Positions 30,024 through 39,034 of a stretch of 64,000 nucleotides of DNA are shown one piece after another. Every line of letters begins with the position of its first letter. Positions within the stretch are counted from its first letter, which is position 1. The position numbers were made by a program, and so were the translations under genes. The notes under the pieces were generated by a model. The model was not told the origin of the DNA, ran no database searches, and saw nothing but the letters and a program-made list of their open reading frames with translations. Origin of the DNA: Sphingomonas sp. G-3-2-10 (GTDB taxonomy: Bacteria; Pseudomonadota; Alphaproteobacteria; Sphingomonadales; Sphingomonadaceae); NCBI RefSeq assembly GCF_012927115.1, contig NZ_JABBFY010000002.1, positions 620,001-684,000 on the forward strand, written 5' to 3'.

Positions 30024-31526
30024 TCAGCGGACGCGAGGTCTCCCTTCTTGGCGAGACGTGGTTCCGCTCAACGCGGCATTCCGTGTATCGGGAGCGTCCC
30101 AGCCTCCACCCAAGGCACGAAACGAGGCAATGGCGGCACGCGCAGCCGCCCCTCTGGACTGGATTTCGGCGTCGCGAATTTCGAGAAGGCGCCGATCGAC
30201 GTCGAGTATCTCGAACAAGCTGACGACGCCGCTTTGATAGGCGGCGAAGGATGATGTGCGGGCTTTGCTCAGGGCTGAAATCCCGTCCGCAAGGATGGTC
30301 GCGCGATCCTCCTGCTTGGCTAGGGCAGAAAAGGCATTCTCCACGTCCTCACACGCCCTGAGGACCGTCAGGCGATAGAAAGCCAGGGCCTCCGCGTTAC
30401 GGCCTTGGGCTGCGGCGATTTCGGCATCGATCCTGCCAAAGTCGAACAGTCTCCAGCGCAGTCCGAGAACGCCATTGGCCTGCACGGACCTCCCGCCAAA
30501 CAAATCGCTAGCTCCCATGGTCGCCGTGCCCAGCAATCCGCTCAGCGAGAATTTGGGGTAATATTCTGACATTGCCGCGGCGATTCGCGCGTTCGAGGCG
30601 GCGAGCGTGCGCTCGGCCGCTATGATATCGGGCCGACGGCGCAGCAGTGCTGCGGGCCCTCCCGCGCTTGAAACCGCCGGGGCGACCGGAATCGGCGTCA
30701 CGGTCGCGAGTTCGGGCCGGGTGGATCCGGGCTGCAGACCCAGAAGCACGTCCAACGCATTCGTCGCAACCTCGAGGCTCTGCTCGAGGTCCGGAATCGC
30801 GGCCCTCACTTGCGCGAGTGCGCCCTCGACCTGCCGCAGCTGAAGTTCCGCCGCGATACCGTTGCGGTACTGGAGCGCGACCAGATCGACCAGCTGCTGC
30901 TGGATTTGCTGCTGGCGATGCGCAATGGCGAGCCTTGCTTGCAGGCTGCGAATAGCAACGTAGGTGTCGGCTGTCTGCGCGGCTACCGCGACCCTTGCGG
31001 CGCTGGCTGCCGCATCGGATGCCTGCCAATCGGCACGCGCGGCGTCGCGCGCGGCGTCCTTCCCGCCGAAGAGGTCGACCTCCCAGCTTGCACCGAGGTT
31101 CAGATCATAACCTTGCGTTTCTCTTTCGAAACCCGGTATGGCGCTGGCGATACGGCCCGGCGGCGTCTCAAGAGACTGATAGCTTTCGCTAACCTGGCCA
31201 CTGACCTGACCGGCGGGAAGGAGTCGCGCGTCGGCATGCTGCAGGGCGGCGCGTGCCTGAGCGACCCGGGCGGTTGCCTGCTGCAGATCGAGGTTCTGCA
31301 CCAGTGCACGCTCCACCAAGTTAGTCAGCAGAGGATCGTCGAACGACCGCCACCAATTCACCAGATCGACCTTTACGGCTCGTTCGGCGTTTTCATCGAC
31401 GGCAGGGCCGCCCAAGAATGCGGGCGGCATTGCGGGCTGCGGGGGAACATAGTTCGGACCGACCGAACAGCCTTGGAGAAGTGCCGCCGTCGAGGCGGCG
31501 ATCATTATCGAACTTGGGATTTGCAT
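30024..31526 (-). CDS. Outer-membrane factor lipoprotein of an RND efflux pump (NodT/OprM family)
   Basis: A 500-residue TolC-like protein. The signal peptide ends in the lipobox LLQGC (Cys20), followed by SVGPNYVPPQPAMPPAF. Family features are NWWRSFDDPLLTNLVERALV, the repeated coiled-coil helices, YPKFSLSGLLGTATMGASDL and the C-terminal repeat LFEILDVDRRLLEIRDAEIQ. It forms the outer-membrane exit duct. The inner-membrane partners are encoded divergently at 32323-36506, with the TetR gene between. The TetR operator at 31564-31585 lies in its promoter region. Confidence 0.93.
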   Translation of the reverse strand: MQIPSSIMIAASTAALLQGCSVGPNYVPPQPAMPPAFLGGPAVDENAERAVKVDLVNWWRSFDDPLLTNLVERALVQNLDLQQATARVAQARAALQHADARLLPAGQVSGQVSESYQSLETPPGRIASAIPGFERETQGYDLNLGASWEVDLFGGKDAARDAARADWQASDAAASAARVAVAAQTADTYVAIRSLQARLAIAHRQQQIQQQLVDLVALQYRNGIAAELQLRQVEGALAQVRAAIPDLEQSLEVATNALDVLLGLQPGSTRPELATVTPIPVAPAVSSAGGPAALLRRRPDIIAAERTLAASNARIAAAMSEYYPKFSLSGLLGTATMGASDLFGGRSVQANGVLGLRWRLFDFGRIDAEIAAAQGRNAEALAFYRLTVLRACEDVENAFSALAKQEDRATILADGISALSKARTSSFAAYQSGVVSLFEILDVDRRLLEIRDAEIQSRGAAARAAIASFRALGGGWDAPDTRNAALSGTTSRQEGRPRVR

Positions 31527-31563
31527 GGCTCGTATCCGTAGATCCAGCGCAATGGCCGTTTGT

Positions 31564-31585
31564 GACTAATGACCCTATTGGTCAC
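31564..31585. promoter_or_regulatory. Probable TetR operator, left copy
   Basis: Contains TGACC-N5-GGTCA within GACTA...TGGTCAC. The same outer sequences, in a 22-base frame, recur at 32263-32284 on the other side of the tetR gene, so both flanking operons are likely controlled by the regulator between them. Confidence 0.6.
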
Positions 31586-31623
31586 TATTTGTCAACGGTT
31601 GGTTTTACCGCTATGGATTAGGC

Positions 31624-32244
31624 ATGAAAAATCTGAGCACAGGCAAGGCGGCCGCAACGCGCGGGCCAGCGGAACATTCGGTGCGGGACCAGATCGTCAA
31701 GGCGGCGCGCGAATGCTTCGCGCATTACGGCTACGACAAGACCACGGTATCGGACCTCGCGCGCGAGATCGGCTTTTCCAAGGCCTATATCTACCGGTTC
31801 TTCGAGTCGAAGCAGGCGATCGGCGAGGCGATCTGCGACGAGTGCGTAACCGGCCTGTTCGACCAAGTCCGGGAGGCAGTGGACCAAGGGGAGGATGCGA
31901 CCGATAAGCTACGCAGGTTCGCGAAAACGGTGACCACAGCAACCGTCGAACTACTCTTCACCGATCGCAAGCTCTATGAGATCGCGGCCCATGCGTCGTC
32001 TGAAAACTGGGAGGTAGTACGCGCCTATACCGAGCGCCTGCAGGGCCTGCTGGAGGAGATTCTCAAGGAAGGCCGCGAGAATGGCGAGTTCGAACGCAAA
32101 ACCCCGCTCGACGAAACCCGACGATCGATCTTCTACACCTTCAGGCCCTTCATCGATCCTGTTTTCCTCGAGCACGGCCTCGACCTGCTGCCGGATGCAC
32201 AGACCGAAGTGACTGGACTGGTGTTGCGTAGTCTCGCGCCCTGA
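31624..32244 (+). CDS. TetR-family transcriptional regulator of the RND pump
   Basis: A 206-residue repressor with the N-terminal HTH at about residues 23-66: VRDQIVKAARECFAHYGYDK, TTVSDLAREIGFSKAYIYRF and FESKQAIGEAIC. The C-terminal ligand-binding helices are divergent, as usual. It lies between the outer-membrane-factor gene (opposite strand) and the adaptor-transporter operon (same strand), flanked on each side by one copy of a matching operator. It probably represses both and itself until a pump substrate binds. Confidence 0.92.
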   Translation: MKNLSTGKAAATRGPAEHSVRDQIVKAARECFAHYGYDKTTVSDLAREIGFSKAYIYRFFESKQAIGEAICDECVTGLFDQVREAVDQGEDATDKLRRFAKTVTTATVELLFTDRKLYEIAAHASSENWEVVRAYTERLQGLLEEILKEGRENGEFERKTPLDETRRSIFYTFRPFIDPVFLEHGLDLLPDAQTEVTGLVLRSLAP

Positions 32245-32262
32245 ATAGGTTGACTTAACTAT

Positions 32263-32284
32263 GACTAGTTGACGAAATGGTCAC
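32263..32284. promoter_or_regulatory. Probable TetR operator, right copy
   Basis: GACTAG at one end and TGGTCAC at the other match the 31564-31585 site at the same spacing. It lies 39 bases before the GTG start of the adaptor gene. Confidence 0.55.
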
Positions 32285-32322
32285 ACGTCTCTAACTCCTC
32301 CTGCTCAACAGGAGGAATCAGC

Positions 32323-33402
32323 GTGTCGATATCGTCTTCCGCGCGAATGATCGCGGTATTGGGACTGGCGGCTGGTGGGCTTGCTGGCTGCGCCGGGACT
32401 GATACGGATCCCCGCACCGCGCCCCCGCTGGTGCGGGTAGCAAGCGCCGAAGCCGCCGGCGCAGCCGAACGCGAATTTACCGGTATCGTCGGCGCGCGTG
32501 TGCAGAGCGATCTCGCCTTCCGAGTCGGCGGCAAGGTCGTGGCGCGACTGGTCGATGCAGGCCAGTTTGTTCGCCGTGGCCAGGTCCTGATGCGCATCGA
32601 CGCAACCGACTACGGCCTCGCATCGCAAGCTGCAGCCAGTTCGGTAGCGGCGGCGCGGGCCCGCGCGTTACAGGCCAGCGCCGATGAGGTGCGGTACCGC
32701 GATCTGGTCTCGGCGGGCGCCGTATCTGCGTCGGCCTATGACCAGAAAAAGGCGGCCGCCACCGCCGCTCGCGCCGATCTCGCCGCAGCGGAGGCGCAGG
32801 CACGCGTGAGCCGGAACGATGCTGGCTATACGGTGCTGGTCGCCGACGCCGATGGCACCGTCACCGAGACCCTCGCTGAACCCGGGCAGGTGGTCGGCGC
32901 CGGGCAGGCGGTCATCCGGCTGGCCCGGTCCGGCCCCCGCGAAGCCATTGTCGCCTTGCCCGAAACGCTGCGCCCCGCCCTTGGCACCCCGGCCGCCGCG
33001 CGGACCTACAGCGGACTCGATGGCACAGGCCAGTTGCGTCAGTTGAGCGATGCCGCCGATCCCGCGACCCGCACGTTCGAAGCGCGGTTCGTCCTTTCCG
33101 GTGCGCCCGCGATGGCGCCACTGGGATCGACCATCAACATCCGGCTCGGCGCTTCGGACCAGTCGGCAATGATCTCGATCCCGCTTGGCGCAATCTATGA
33201 TCGCGGACAGGGTCCCGGCGTTTGGATAATCATCGGCCAAAGCGCCCCCAAGGTCAGCTGGCGTCCGGTGAAGCTTGCCGCCCTTGGTGAAGAACGCGCG
33301 ACCGTTTCGGCAGGATTGCGGCCCGGCGAGCGCTTCGTCGCACTGGGCGCACACATGCTCCACCAAGGCCAGCCAGTCCGGATTGCGGGAGCGGCCCGTT
33401 GA
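32323..33402 (+). CDS. RND efflux periplasmic adaptor (membrane fusion protein), lipoprotein
   Basis: A 359-residue HlyD-family adaptor with a lipobox (LAGC). GTG at 32323 was chosen because of the strong AGGAGGA site just before it; the frame is open upstream. Visible parts are the biotinyl-lipoyl-like half (RVGGKVVARLVDAGQFVRRG), the helical hairpin, DADGTVTETLAEPGQVVGAG and the beta-barrel segment (AALGEERATVSAGLRPGERF). It links the inner-membrane pump to the outer-membrane duct. The stop overlaps the pump start (TTGA), so the genes are coupled. Confidence 0.93.
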   Translation: MSISSSARMIAVLGLAAGGLAGCAGTDTDPRTAPPLVRVASAEAAGAAEREFTGIVGARVQSDLAFRVGGKVVARLVDAGQFVRRGQVLMRIDATDYGLASQAAASSVAAARARALQASADEVRYRDLVSAGAVSASAYDQKKAAATAARADLAAAEAQARVSRNDAGYTVLVADADGTVTETLAEPGQVVGAGQAVIRLARSGPREAIVALPETLRPALGTPAAARTYSGLDGTGQLRQLSDAADPATRTFEARFVLSGAPAMAPLGSTINIRLGASDQSAMISIPLGAIYDRGQGPGVWIIIGQSAPKVSWRPVKLAALGEERATVSAGLRPGERFVALGAHMLHQGQPVRIAGAAR

Positions 33403-36400
33403 GCGACGCGGCTGAAGCCAGGAGCAGGTTCAACCTGTCCGCCCTCGCGGTCCGCGAACGTGCGGTCACATTATTCTTCATCGTCGCCATTTCCGCTGCC
33501 GGAATCGTGGCATTCCTGAACCTCGGTCGCGCCGAGGATCCGAGCTTTACGATCAAGCAAATGACGGTTGTGACCGTCTGGCCAGGCGCCACCGCGCAGG
33601 AAATGCAGGACCAGGTCGCCGAGCCGCTCGAGAAGCGGCTGCAGGAGTTGCGCTGGTACGATCGCGCGGAGACGTTCACGCGCCCCGGTCTGGCCTTCAC
33701 CACGCTGATCTTGCGCGACCAGACGCCGCCGTCCGAAGTGCAGGAACAATTCTACCAGACCCGCAAGAAGTTGCAGGATGAGGCGCCAAGGCTTCCCCGC
33801 GGCGTCGGGGGTCCGTTCGTCAACGACGAATATGGCGACGTGACCTTCGCGCTTTACGCGCTGAAGGCGAAGGGCGAGCCGCAGCGTGACCTCGCCCGGC
33901 AGGCGGAGACACTGCGCCAGCGGCTTCTGCACGTGCCCGGGGTGAAGAAGATCAACATCGTCGGCGAACGACCGGAGCGCATCTTCGTCGAGTTCGCGCA
34001 GGACCGGCTGGCGACATTGGGAATCGCGCCGCGCGCGATCTTCGCCGCGCTCGCGCAGCAGAATTTGCTCACCCCGGCGGGCGCGATCGAGGCGAACGGA
34101 CCACAGGTGCTGGTACGGCTCGACGGCGCGTTCGACGACCTCGAGAAGATCCGCAACGTGCCAATCGTCGCCAATGGCAAGACTTTGCGCCTGGCGGACG
34201 TCGCCGAGGTCCGGCGCGGCTATGAAGATCCGGCTGCCTTCCTGATCCGCAATCAGGGCGAACCGGCACTTCTGCTGAGCGTGGTCATGCGCGAGGGCTG
34301 GAACGGGCTCGATCTCGGCAAGGCGTTGAAGACCGAGGTCCAGGCGATCGCTTCGGAGCTACCGCTCGGCATGACTCTCGATCCCGTGACCGATCAGTCG
34401 GTGAACATTACGGCGGCCGTCGATCAGTTCATGCGGACCTTTCTCGAGGCGCTGGCGATCGTGATGATCGTCAGCTTCATCGCGCTCGGCTGGCGGGTCG
34501 GCATGGTCGTGGCGGGCGCGGTCCCGCTGACGCTGGCAATCGTCCTGCTCATCATGTGGGCGACCGGGCGGGTGCTGGACCGCATCACGCTGGGCGCGCT
34601 GGTCCTGGCGCTCGGGCTGCTCGTCGATGATGCCATCATCGCGATCGAGATGATGGTCGTGAAGATGGAGGAGGGCTTCGATCGCATAAAAGCGTCGGCC
34701 TATGCCTGGAGCCACACCGCCGCGCCGATGCTGGCGGGCACGCTGGTGACGGTGATCGGCCTGATGCCGGTCGGCTTCGCCCAGTCGAGCGCCGGAGAAT
34801 ATGCCGGCAACATCTTCTGGGTCGTCGGGTTCGCGCTGCTCGCATCCTGGGTCGTGGCTGTGGTGTTCACACCCTATATGGGCGTCAAGCTCCTGCCGGC
34901 GATCAAGCCGGTCCCCGGCGGCCATGACGCCATTTACCAGACGCCGCGCTACCAGAAGCTGCGTCGGTTGATCCGCTGGGCTGCGATGCGCAACCGGCTG
35001 GTGACGATCGCGACACTGGTTGCGTTCCTGCTTGCCGGTGCGGGTATGGTGCTGGTCAAGAAGCAGTTCTTCCCCACCTCCGACCGGCCCGAGGTCCTGG
35101 TCGAAGTCCAGATGCCCAAGGGCACATCGATCGAACAGACCAGCGCTGCGACGGAACAGGTCGAGGCCTGGCTGCGCAAGCAGCCCGAGGCGAAGGTGGT
35201 CACCGCCTATGTCGGGCAGGGTGCACCGCGCTTCTTCATGTCGCTTTCGCCTGAATTGCCCGACCCGTCCTTTGCTAAGATCATCGTGCGCACGCCGGAT
35301 GAAGCGGCGCGCGATGCTTTGAAGGAGCGCCTGCGGCGTGCCGTCGCCGAAGGCCTCGCTCCGGCAGCACAGGTGCGGGCGACGCAACTCCTGTTCGGTC
35401 CCCCCTCGCCCTATCCGGTCGCGTTTCGTGTCAGTGGACCCGACATCGACAAGGTGCGGGCAATTGCCGAACAGGTCCGCGCGATCATGGTCACGGACCC
35501 GATGATGCGCACGGTCAACACCGACTGGGGCGAGCGCGTGCCGACGCTGCACTTCGTGCTCGATCAGGAGCGGCTTCGGGCAATGGGCCTGACCTCGGGC
35601 GATGTCGGCGAGCAGCTTCAATTCCTGCTCTCGGGCCTCACGGTGTCGCAAGTCCGCGAAGACATTCGCACCGTCGAGGTGGTCGCGCGCTCTGCCGGCC
35701 AGGGGCGCCTCGATCCCGCGCGCATCGGCGATTTCACGCTGGCTGCGGCGAACGGCCAGCGCGTCCCGATCAGCCAAATCGGCAAACTCGAACTGCGCAT
35801 GGAGGATCCGATCCTGCTCCGCCGCGATCGGGTGCCGACGATCACCGTGCGCGGCGACATCGCCAATGGCCTGCAGCCGCCCGATGTCTCGACCGCCATG
35901 TTCAAGAAGCTCAGGCCAGTCATCGACACGCTGCCGCCGGGGTATCACGTGGTCAAGGGAGGCTCGATCGAGGAAGCGGGCAAGGCCAATGCGGCGCTGG
36001 CGCCGGTATTCCCGATCATGATCCTGCTGATGATGATCGTCATCATGCTGCAGGTCCGCAGCTTCTCGGCGATGACGATCGTGCTGCTGACCGCGCCGCT
36101 GGGCCTGATCGGTGTGATGCCGACGCTGCTGCTGACCGGCCAACCCTTCGGCTTCAATGCGATTTTGGGGCTGATCTCCCTGGCGGGTATTCTGATGCGC
36201 AACACGCTGATCCTGATCGGGCAGATCCACGAGAATGAGCAACAGGGCCGGACCCCGTTCGATGCGGTAGTCGAGGCGACCGTGCAGCGTTCACGGCCGG
36301 TGATCCTGACGGCGCTGGCCGCGGTCCTCGCCTTCGTGCCGCTCACGCATTCTGTGTTCTGGGGGGCGATGGCCTATACGTTGATCGGCGGCACGCTGGT

Positions 36401-36506
36401 CGGCACGATCCTGACCCTTGTCTTCCTGCCTGCGCTCTATGCGCTCTGGTACCGAATCAAGCCCGGCGAGCCGGGCCCCACACGCCCGTTGCCGGCGGCC
36501 GCGTGA
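33399..36506 (+). CDS. RND-family multidrug efflux transporter
   Basis: A 1035-residue proton-driven exporter with twelve membrane segments and two large periplasmic domains. TTG at 33399 overlaps the adaptor stop. The first segment follows ALAVRERAVTLFFIVAISAA; a conserved periplasmic strand is ITVRGDIANGLQPPD; the membrane half contains LGALVLALGLLVDDAIIAIE, which carries the proton-relay Asp-Asp pair, and LIGVMPTLLLTGQPFGFNAI. Sequence features place it in the hydrophobe/amphiphile efflux group, of the type distant from AcrB. The substrate is unknown. The HxlR gene follows directly. Confidence 0.95.
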   Translation: MSDAAEARSRFNLSALAVRERAVTLFFIVAISAAGIVAFLNLGRAEDPSFTIKQMTVVTVWPGATAQEMQDQVAEPLEKRLQELRWYDRAETFTRPGLAFTTLILRDQTPPSEVQEQFYQTRKKLQDEAPRLPRGVGGPFVNDEYGDVTFALYALKAKGEPQRDLARQAETLRQRLLHVPGVKKINIVGERPERIFVEFAQDRLATLGIAPRAIFAALAQQNLLTPAGAIEANGPQVLVRLDGAFDDLEKIRNVPIVANGKTLRLADVAEVRRGYEDPAAFLIRNQGEPALLLSVVMREGWNGLDLGKALKTEVQAIASELPLGMTLDPVTDQSVNITAAVDQFMRTFLEALAIVMIVSFIALGWRVGMVVAGAVPLTLAIVLLIMWATGRVLDRITLGALVLALGLLVDDAIIAIEMMVVKMEEGFDRIKASAYAWSHTAAPMLAGTLVTVIGLMPVGFAQSSAGEYAGNIFWVVGFALLASWVVAVVFTPYMGVKLLPAIKPVPGGHDAIYQTPRYQKLRRLIRWAAMRNRLVTIATLVAFLLAGAGMVLVKKQFFPTSDRPEVLVEVQMPKGTSIEQTSAATEQVEAWLRKQPEAKVVTAYVGQGAPRFFMSLSPELPDPSFAKIIVRTPDEAARDALKERLRRAVAEGLAPAAQVRATQLLFGPPSPYPVAFRVSGPDIDKVRAIAEQVRAIMVTDPMMRTVNTDWGERVPTLHFVLDQERLRAMGLTSGDVGEQLQFLLSGLTVSQVREDIRTVEVVARSAGQGRLDPARIGDFTLAAANGQRVPISQIGKLELRMEDPILLRRDRVPTITVRGDIANGLQPPDVSTAMFKKLRPVIDTLPPGYHVVKGGSIEEAGKANAALAPVFPIMILLMMIVIMLQVRSFSAMTIVLLTAPLGLIGVMPTLLLTGQPFGFNAILGLISLAGILMRNTLILIGQIHENEQQGRTPFDAVVEATVQRSRPVILTALAAVLAFVPLTHSVFWGAMAYTLIGGTLVGTILTLVFLPALYALWYRIKPGEPGPTRPLPAAA

Positions 36507-36850
36507 TGAACGACCGCATCGAAACCTTGGAGGGGCGCTGGATATTACAGATATTGCTCTGTCTCAACGCGCACGCGCACCGATTTTCGGAGCTGAGAGC
36601 AGCGATCCCTCGGATCAGCGCGAACATCTTGACCGACCGGCTGCGTGCGCTGGAGCGTACAGGATTGATTGAGCGGCACCCTGTTCCGCCTCCCGCTCCT
36701 GGTCAGATCTACTCGCTGGGCACGGCAGCGGCGGAGTTGGAACCGATCCTGGACGCACTCGCGAGGTGGCAGGCGGGAAGCACGACACGTCGCCCTCCGC
36801 GCGGCGCTGGCAACGATCATTCGCCCACGGAAATGGAGCACTCACGATGA
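36506..36850 (+). CDS. HxlR-family transcriptional regulator
   Basis: A 114-residue winged-helix regulator (MNDRIETLEGRWILQILLCL, then HRFSELRAAIPRISANILTD, RLRALERTGLIERHP). The GRW..ILL and RF.EL.......IS..ML/ILT.RL motifs are diagnostic of HxlR; members often sense redox or aldehyde stress through cysteines. It starts on the last base of the RND gene stop, so it is the third gene of the efflux operon and may tune it in addition to TetR. Its C-terminus is short and charged. Confidence 0.88.
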   Translation: MNDRIETLEGRWILQILLCLNAHAHRFSELRAAIPRISANILTDRLRALERTGLIERHPVPPPAPGQIYSLGTAAAELEPILDALARWQAGSTTRRPPRGAGNDHSPTEMEHSR

Positions 36851-36987
36851 AACTGAAGGAAATCCTGCGTCGCATCGGACGCACCGTGGAAACGATCGCT
36901 CACGCCGCGGACTATGACCCGCTCGCTGAACTTGCGTCACGCGTCGATCGCTTGGAACGCACGGTAGCCGACATCCGCAAACCGTAA
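36847..36987 (+). CDS. Small helical protein, 46 residues
   Basis: MKLKEILRRIGRTVETIAHA followed by ADYDPLAELASRVDRLERTV and a short tail. It overlaps the HxlR stop (ATGA) and has a GGAG site 8 bases upstream. The heptad-like spacing of Leu/Val suggests a short coiled coil. Too short for a family assignment; it may be the last gene of the efflux operon. Confidence 0.55.
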   Translation: MKLKEILRRIGRTVETIAHAADYDPLAELASRVDRLERTVADIRKP

Positions 36988-37001
36988 ATGAGAGAAACGA
37001 A

Positions 37002-37270
37002 ATGCCCATCCAGCCAAAAGCCGAGCCGACCTTCCTGAAATATCGGATGACCTTAGCGTGCGGCACGAAAAGACAGGCAGCGGGCCACCGCTGGTCCTTG
37101 TGCACACGCTCCGCACGCAGCTCGCGAATTTTCGTAGCCTGGCGCCGACTCTCGCCAGATCACACACAGTTTATGGCATCGATTTTCCTAGCCACGGCCA
37201 CTCGTCGATCGATCCGCGCGCCGCTTTCGATGAGCCGTATTTCAGGCAAGCCGTCATCGGCCTCATCTGA
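37002..37270 (+). pseudogene. Alpha/beta-hydrolase remnant, frameshifted and truncated
   Basis: The start MPIQPKAEPTFLKY is in one frame. After a missing base in the next codon (TAT-C-GGAT-GAC) the rest continues in another frame as DDLSVRHEKTGSGPPLVLVH, then TLRTQLANFRSLAPTLARSH, TVYGIDFPSHGHSSIDP and AAFDEPYFRQAVIGLI before a stop. This is only the first quarter of a typical 270-300 residue alpha/beta hydrolase: the oxyanion-loop region LVLVH is present, but the nucleophile elbow (G-x-S-x-G) and the catalytic Asp/His are absent. It is clearly decayed and probably inactive. Confidence 0.75.
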
Positions 37271-37584
37271 GGAGTACCGGACACTTTTTTCAGCGGTCGA
37301 GAATCCATTGGGAGTGGGAAACGCCGTGTTTGGGGACTCGTCATGAGGATGGCAGCTTTCGGGCGCACACGCGGAAGCGGTGAATGACCGACTTTGGAGC
37401 GCATATCTGCCCGACGGCTCGCGCCCGAACCGGACTGGCCGTTTGTGGGCCGGAAGGAGAATGACAGCTTTGTCGACTCCAGTCATAAGAAGCTGCCATT
37501 TATTCAACTCCACGAAAAGATGAACCGAAACGCAAGTGCTTGTGGCGCCGGTTGACGCGGAGAGGGCAGCTAGTGATCTTGCGT
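37271..37584. repeat. Intergenic region rich in dispersed-repeat pieces
   Basis: Between the decayed hydrolase and the next gene lie GGCAGCTTTCGGGCGC (37352), GAATGACCGACTTTGGAGCG (about 37382), GAATGACAGCTTTGTCG (about 37459) and AAGCTGCCATTTATTC (about 37489), all related to the 2711-2743 element. No gene is visible. Confidence 0.45.
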
Positions 37585-38616
37585 TCAATAAGTCTTTGAA
37601 GCCAAGGCCGATCCGTCTGCCGCGTCGGTGATTGTAACCTGGCGGAATTTGGCGCGTATCGCCGACTGGTCGACGCCCTTCACGAAGCTGGAGCCGACCG
37701 GCGCGAAGGTCACCGCCACCACCACTTTCCGCTCCGGATTACGCTGGGCGAAGTTCGCCGCATCGTCGCGCGTCATCGCGATCGCGGGCAGCATTTCGCG
37801 CGACTTGTAATTGGCCAGCCCGCCCATGCCACGATCGACATCGCCAAACACCACCCACCATTGCGACTGGCGCTGGAATTTATAGACTTTGGTCTTGTCC
37901 GCCGACACGCATTGCGGCGCGATCAGTGACGCCTGAAAATGGTTGATCGCCTGTCCGGTGCTGTCGCTCCACAGTTCGACATTGGCGCCATCGGGATAGG
38001 GATCGATCGCTTCGACATCCTGCGGCCTCAGCGTGGTCGCGGTGCTGAGCGACTGGAGCTGGAACGTGCCGGTCGCGTCGTTCCACTGGCCGAGCTTTGC
38101 AGTGAAATAGAGCGTCAGTTCGCGCGGCTGGGTTGCGGCCCAGTCCTTCAGGTCGCTGCGTGACTTGATCAGCCCCGCCTTGCCGCGTTCGCGATTGCCG
38201 AATTCGCCGGCCAGATCGTCGTTGAGTTCGATGCCGCGCGCACACGAGCGGATCGCGGTGTACCACACCCAGATCGGCTCAAAGGCTTCGGTGACGCGCG
38301 TATCGTTGGCCACCGCCCACAGGGTAAAGGGCACCGTGTTCAGCATATTCTGCCGCGATTTGAGGATCGTCTCCGCGTCGACCAGTTCGCCCGATCCGGA
38401 ATAGACTTCGCGATCCCAGTCGGTCGGCATCCAGTTCGCCGGAACCACCAGTCCGGTAGGGTCCGGGGTCGAGGCCCGCTCCGCCGGCGCTGCGACGGCG
38501 GCTTCGGACGCCATCGCATGATTATCCTCCACGGCGTTGGCCGCGGGCGACGGACCGTCACCGCCACAGCCTGCCAGCAGCGCCACGGACGCCGCACCTG
38601 CACGTACCAGAATCAT
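37585..38616 (-). CDS. Predicted lipoprotein of unknown function, 343 residues
   Basis: A secreted lipoprotein with lipobox LLAGC (Cys17) and a low-complexity Ala/Pro/Ser linker after it, followed by a folded region: LVVPANWMPTDWDREVYSGS, RQNMLNTVPFTLWAVANDTR, FEPIWVWYTAIRSCARGIEL, YKFQRQSQWWVVFGDVDRGM and LANYKSREMLPAIAMTRDD. I do not recognise a named family with certainty. It is the last of four minus-strand genes that look like one operon (gap 16 bases), all encoding exported or membrane proteins, divergent from the kinase gene. The AGAAGG site precedes the start. Confidence 0.75.
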   Translation of the reverse strand: MILVRAGAASVALLAGCGGDGPSPAANAVEDNHAMASEAAVAAPAERASTPDPTGLVVPANWMPTDWDREVYSGSGELVDAETILKSRQNMLNTVPFTLWAVANDTRVTEAFEPIWVWYTAIRSCARGIELNDDLAGEFGNRERGKAGLIKSRSDLKDWAATQPRELTLYFTAKLGQWNDATGTFQLQSLSTATTLRPQDVEAIDPYPDGANVELWSDSTGQAINHFQASLIAPQCVSADKTKVYKFQRQSQWWVVFGDVDRGMGGLANYKSREMLPAIAMTRDDAANFAQRNPERKVVVAVTFAPVGSSFVKGVDQSAIRAKFRQVTITDAADGSALASKTY

Positions 38617-38632
38617 TGCCTTCTTCCTTTCC

Positions 38633-39031
38633 TCAGCGCGCGCGGAACCGGGCCGGGACCTGATCCGGCCGGCAAATCCGCATCGCGGGGCCGTCGTCGT
38701 GGATGGTGAGCGCGATCCGCCCGCCCGGCAGCTTGCGCAGTTCGATCTCGAGCGTCTCGATGAACAGCGATCCATCGCGGGCGCGCGTCACCCGGCCGAC
38801 CGGCAGGACTTCGAGGCCCGTCGCATCGCCGTTACGGTCATAGCGCGGTACGCCGACGCGCTTTCCATCGTAGAAGAAGATGTCATGCGCCTCGGGGCAC
38901 GGCGTCGCGACATCGACATAATAGCCCGGCGCGATGCCGAGCGGTCCGACCGGGGCGTGAAGCGGGGCGGCCTGTTGCGCGGCCGCCCCTCCCCCCATCG
39001 CCAGCAGGACAAGCGCGAGCGCGATGCGCAT
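38633..39031 (-). CDS. Secreted hypothetical protein, 132 residues
   Basis: A signal peptide (MRIALALVLLAMGGGAAAQQ) is followed by a beta-rich mature region: LHAPVGPLGIAPGYYVDVAT, HDIFFYDGKRVGVPRYDRNG, LFIETLEIELRKLPGGRIAL and TIHDDGPAMRICRPDQVPAR. Two Cys residues (CPE and CRP) could form a periplasmic disulphide. It starts 3 bases after the preceding gene, so it is in the same transcript. No family recognised. Confidence 0.7.
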   Translation of the reverse strand: MRIALALVLLAMGGGAAAQQAAPLHAPVGPLGIAPGYYVDVATPCPEAHDIFFYDGKRVGVPRYDRNGDATGLEVLPVGRVTRARDGSLFIETLEIELRKLPGGRIALTIHDDGPAMRICRPDQVPARFRAR

Positions 39032-39034
39032 GGC

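Noticed and set aside
34359..36242. 627-codon minus-strand frame over the RND transporter gene
   Set aside because: It is the complement of a gene with intact RND motifs; composition (His, Asp, Gln, Arg) is typical of antisense frames in GC-rich DNA.
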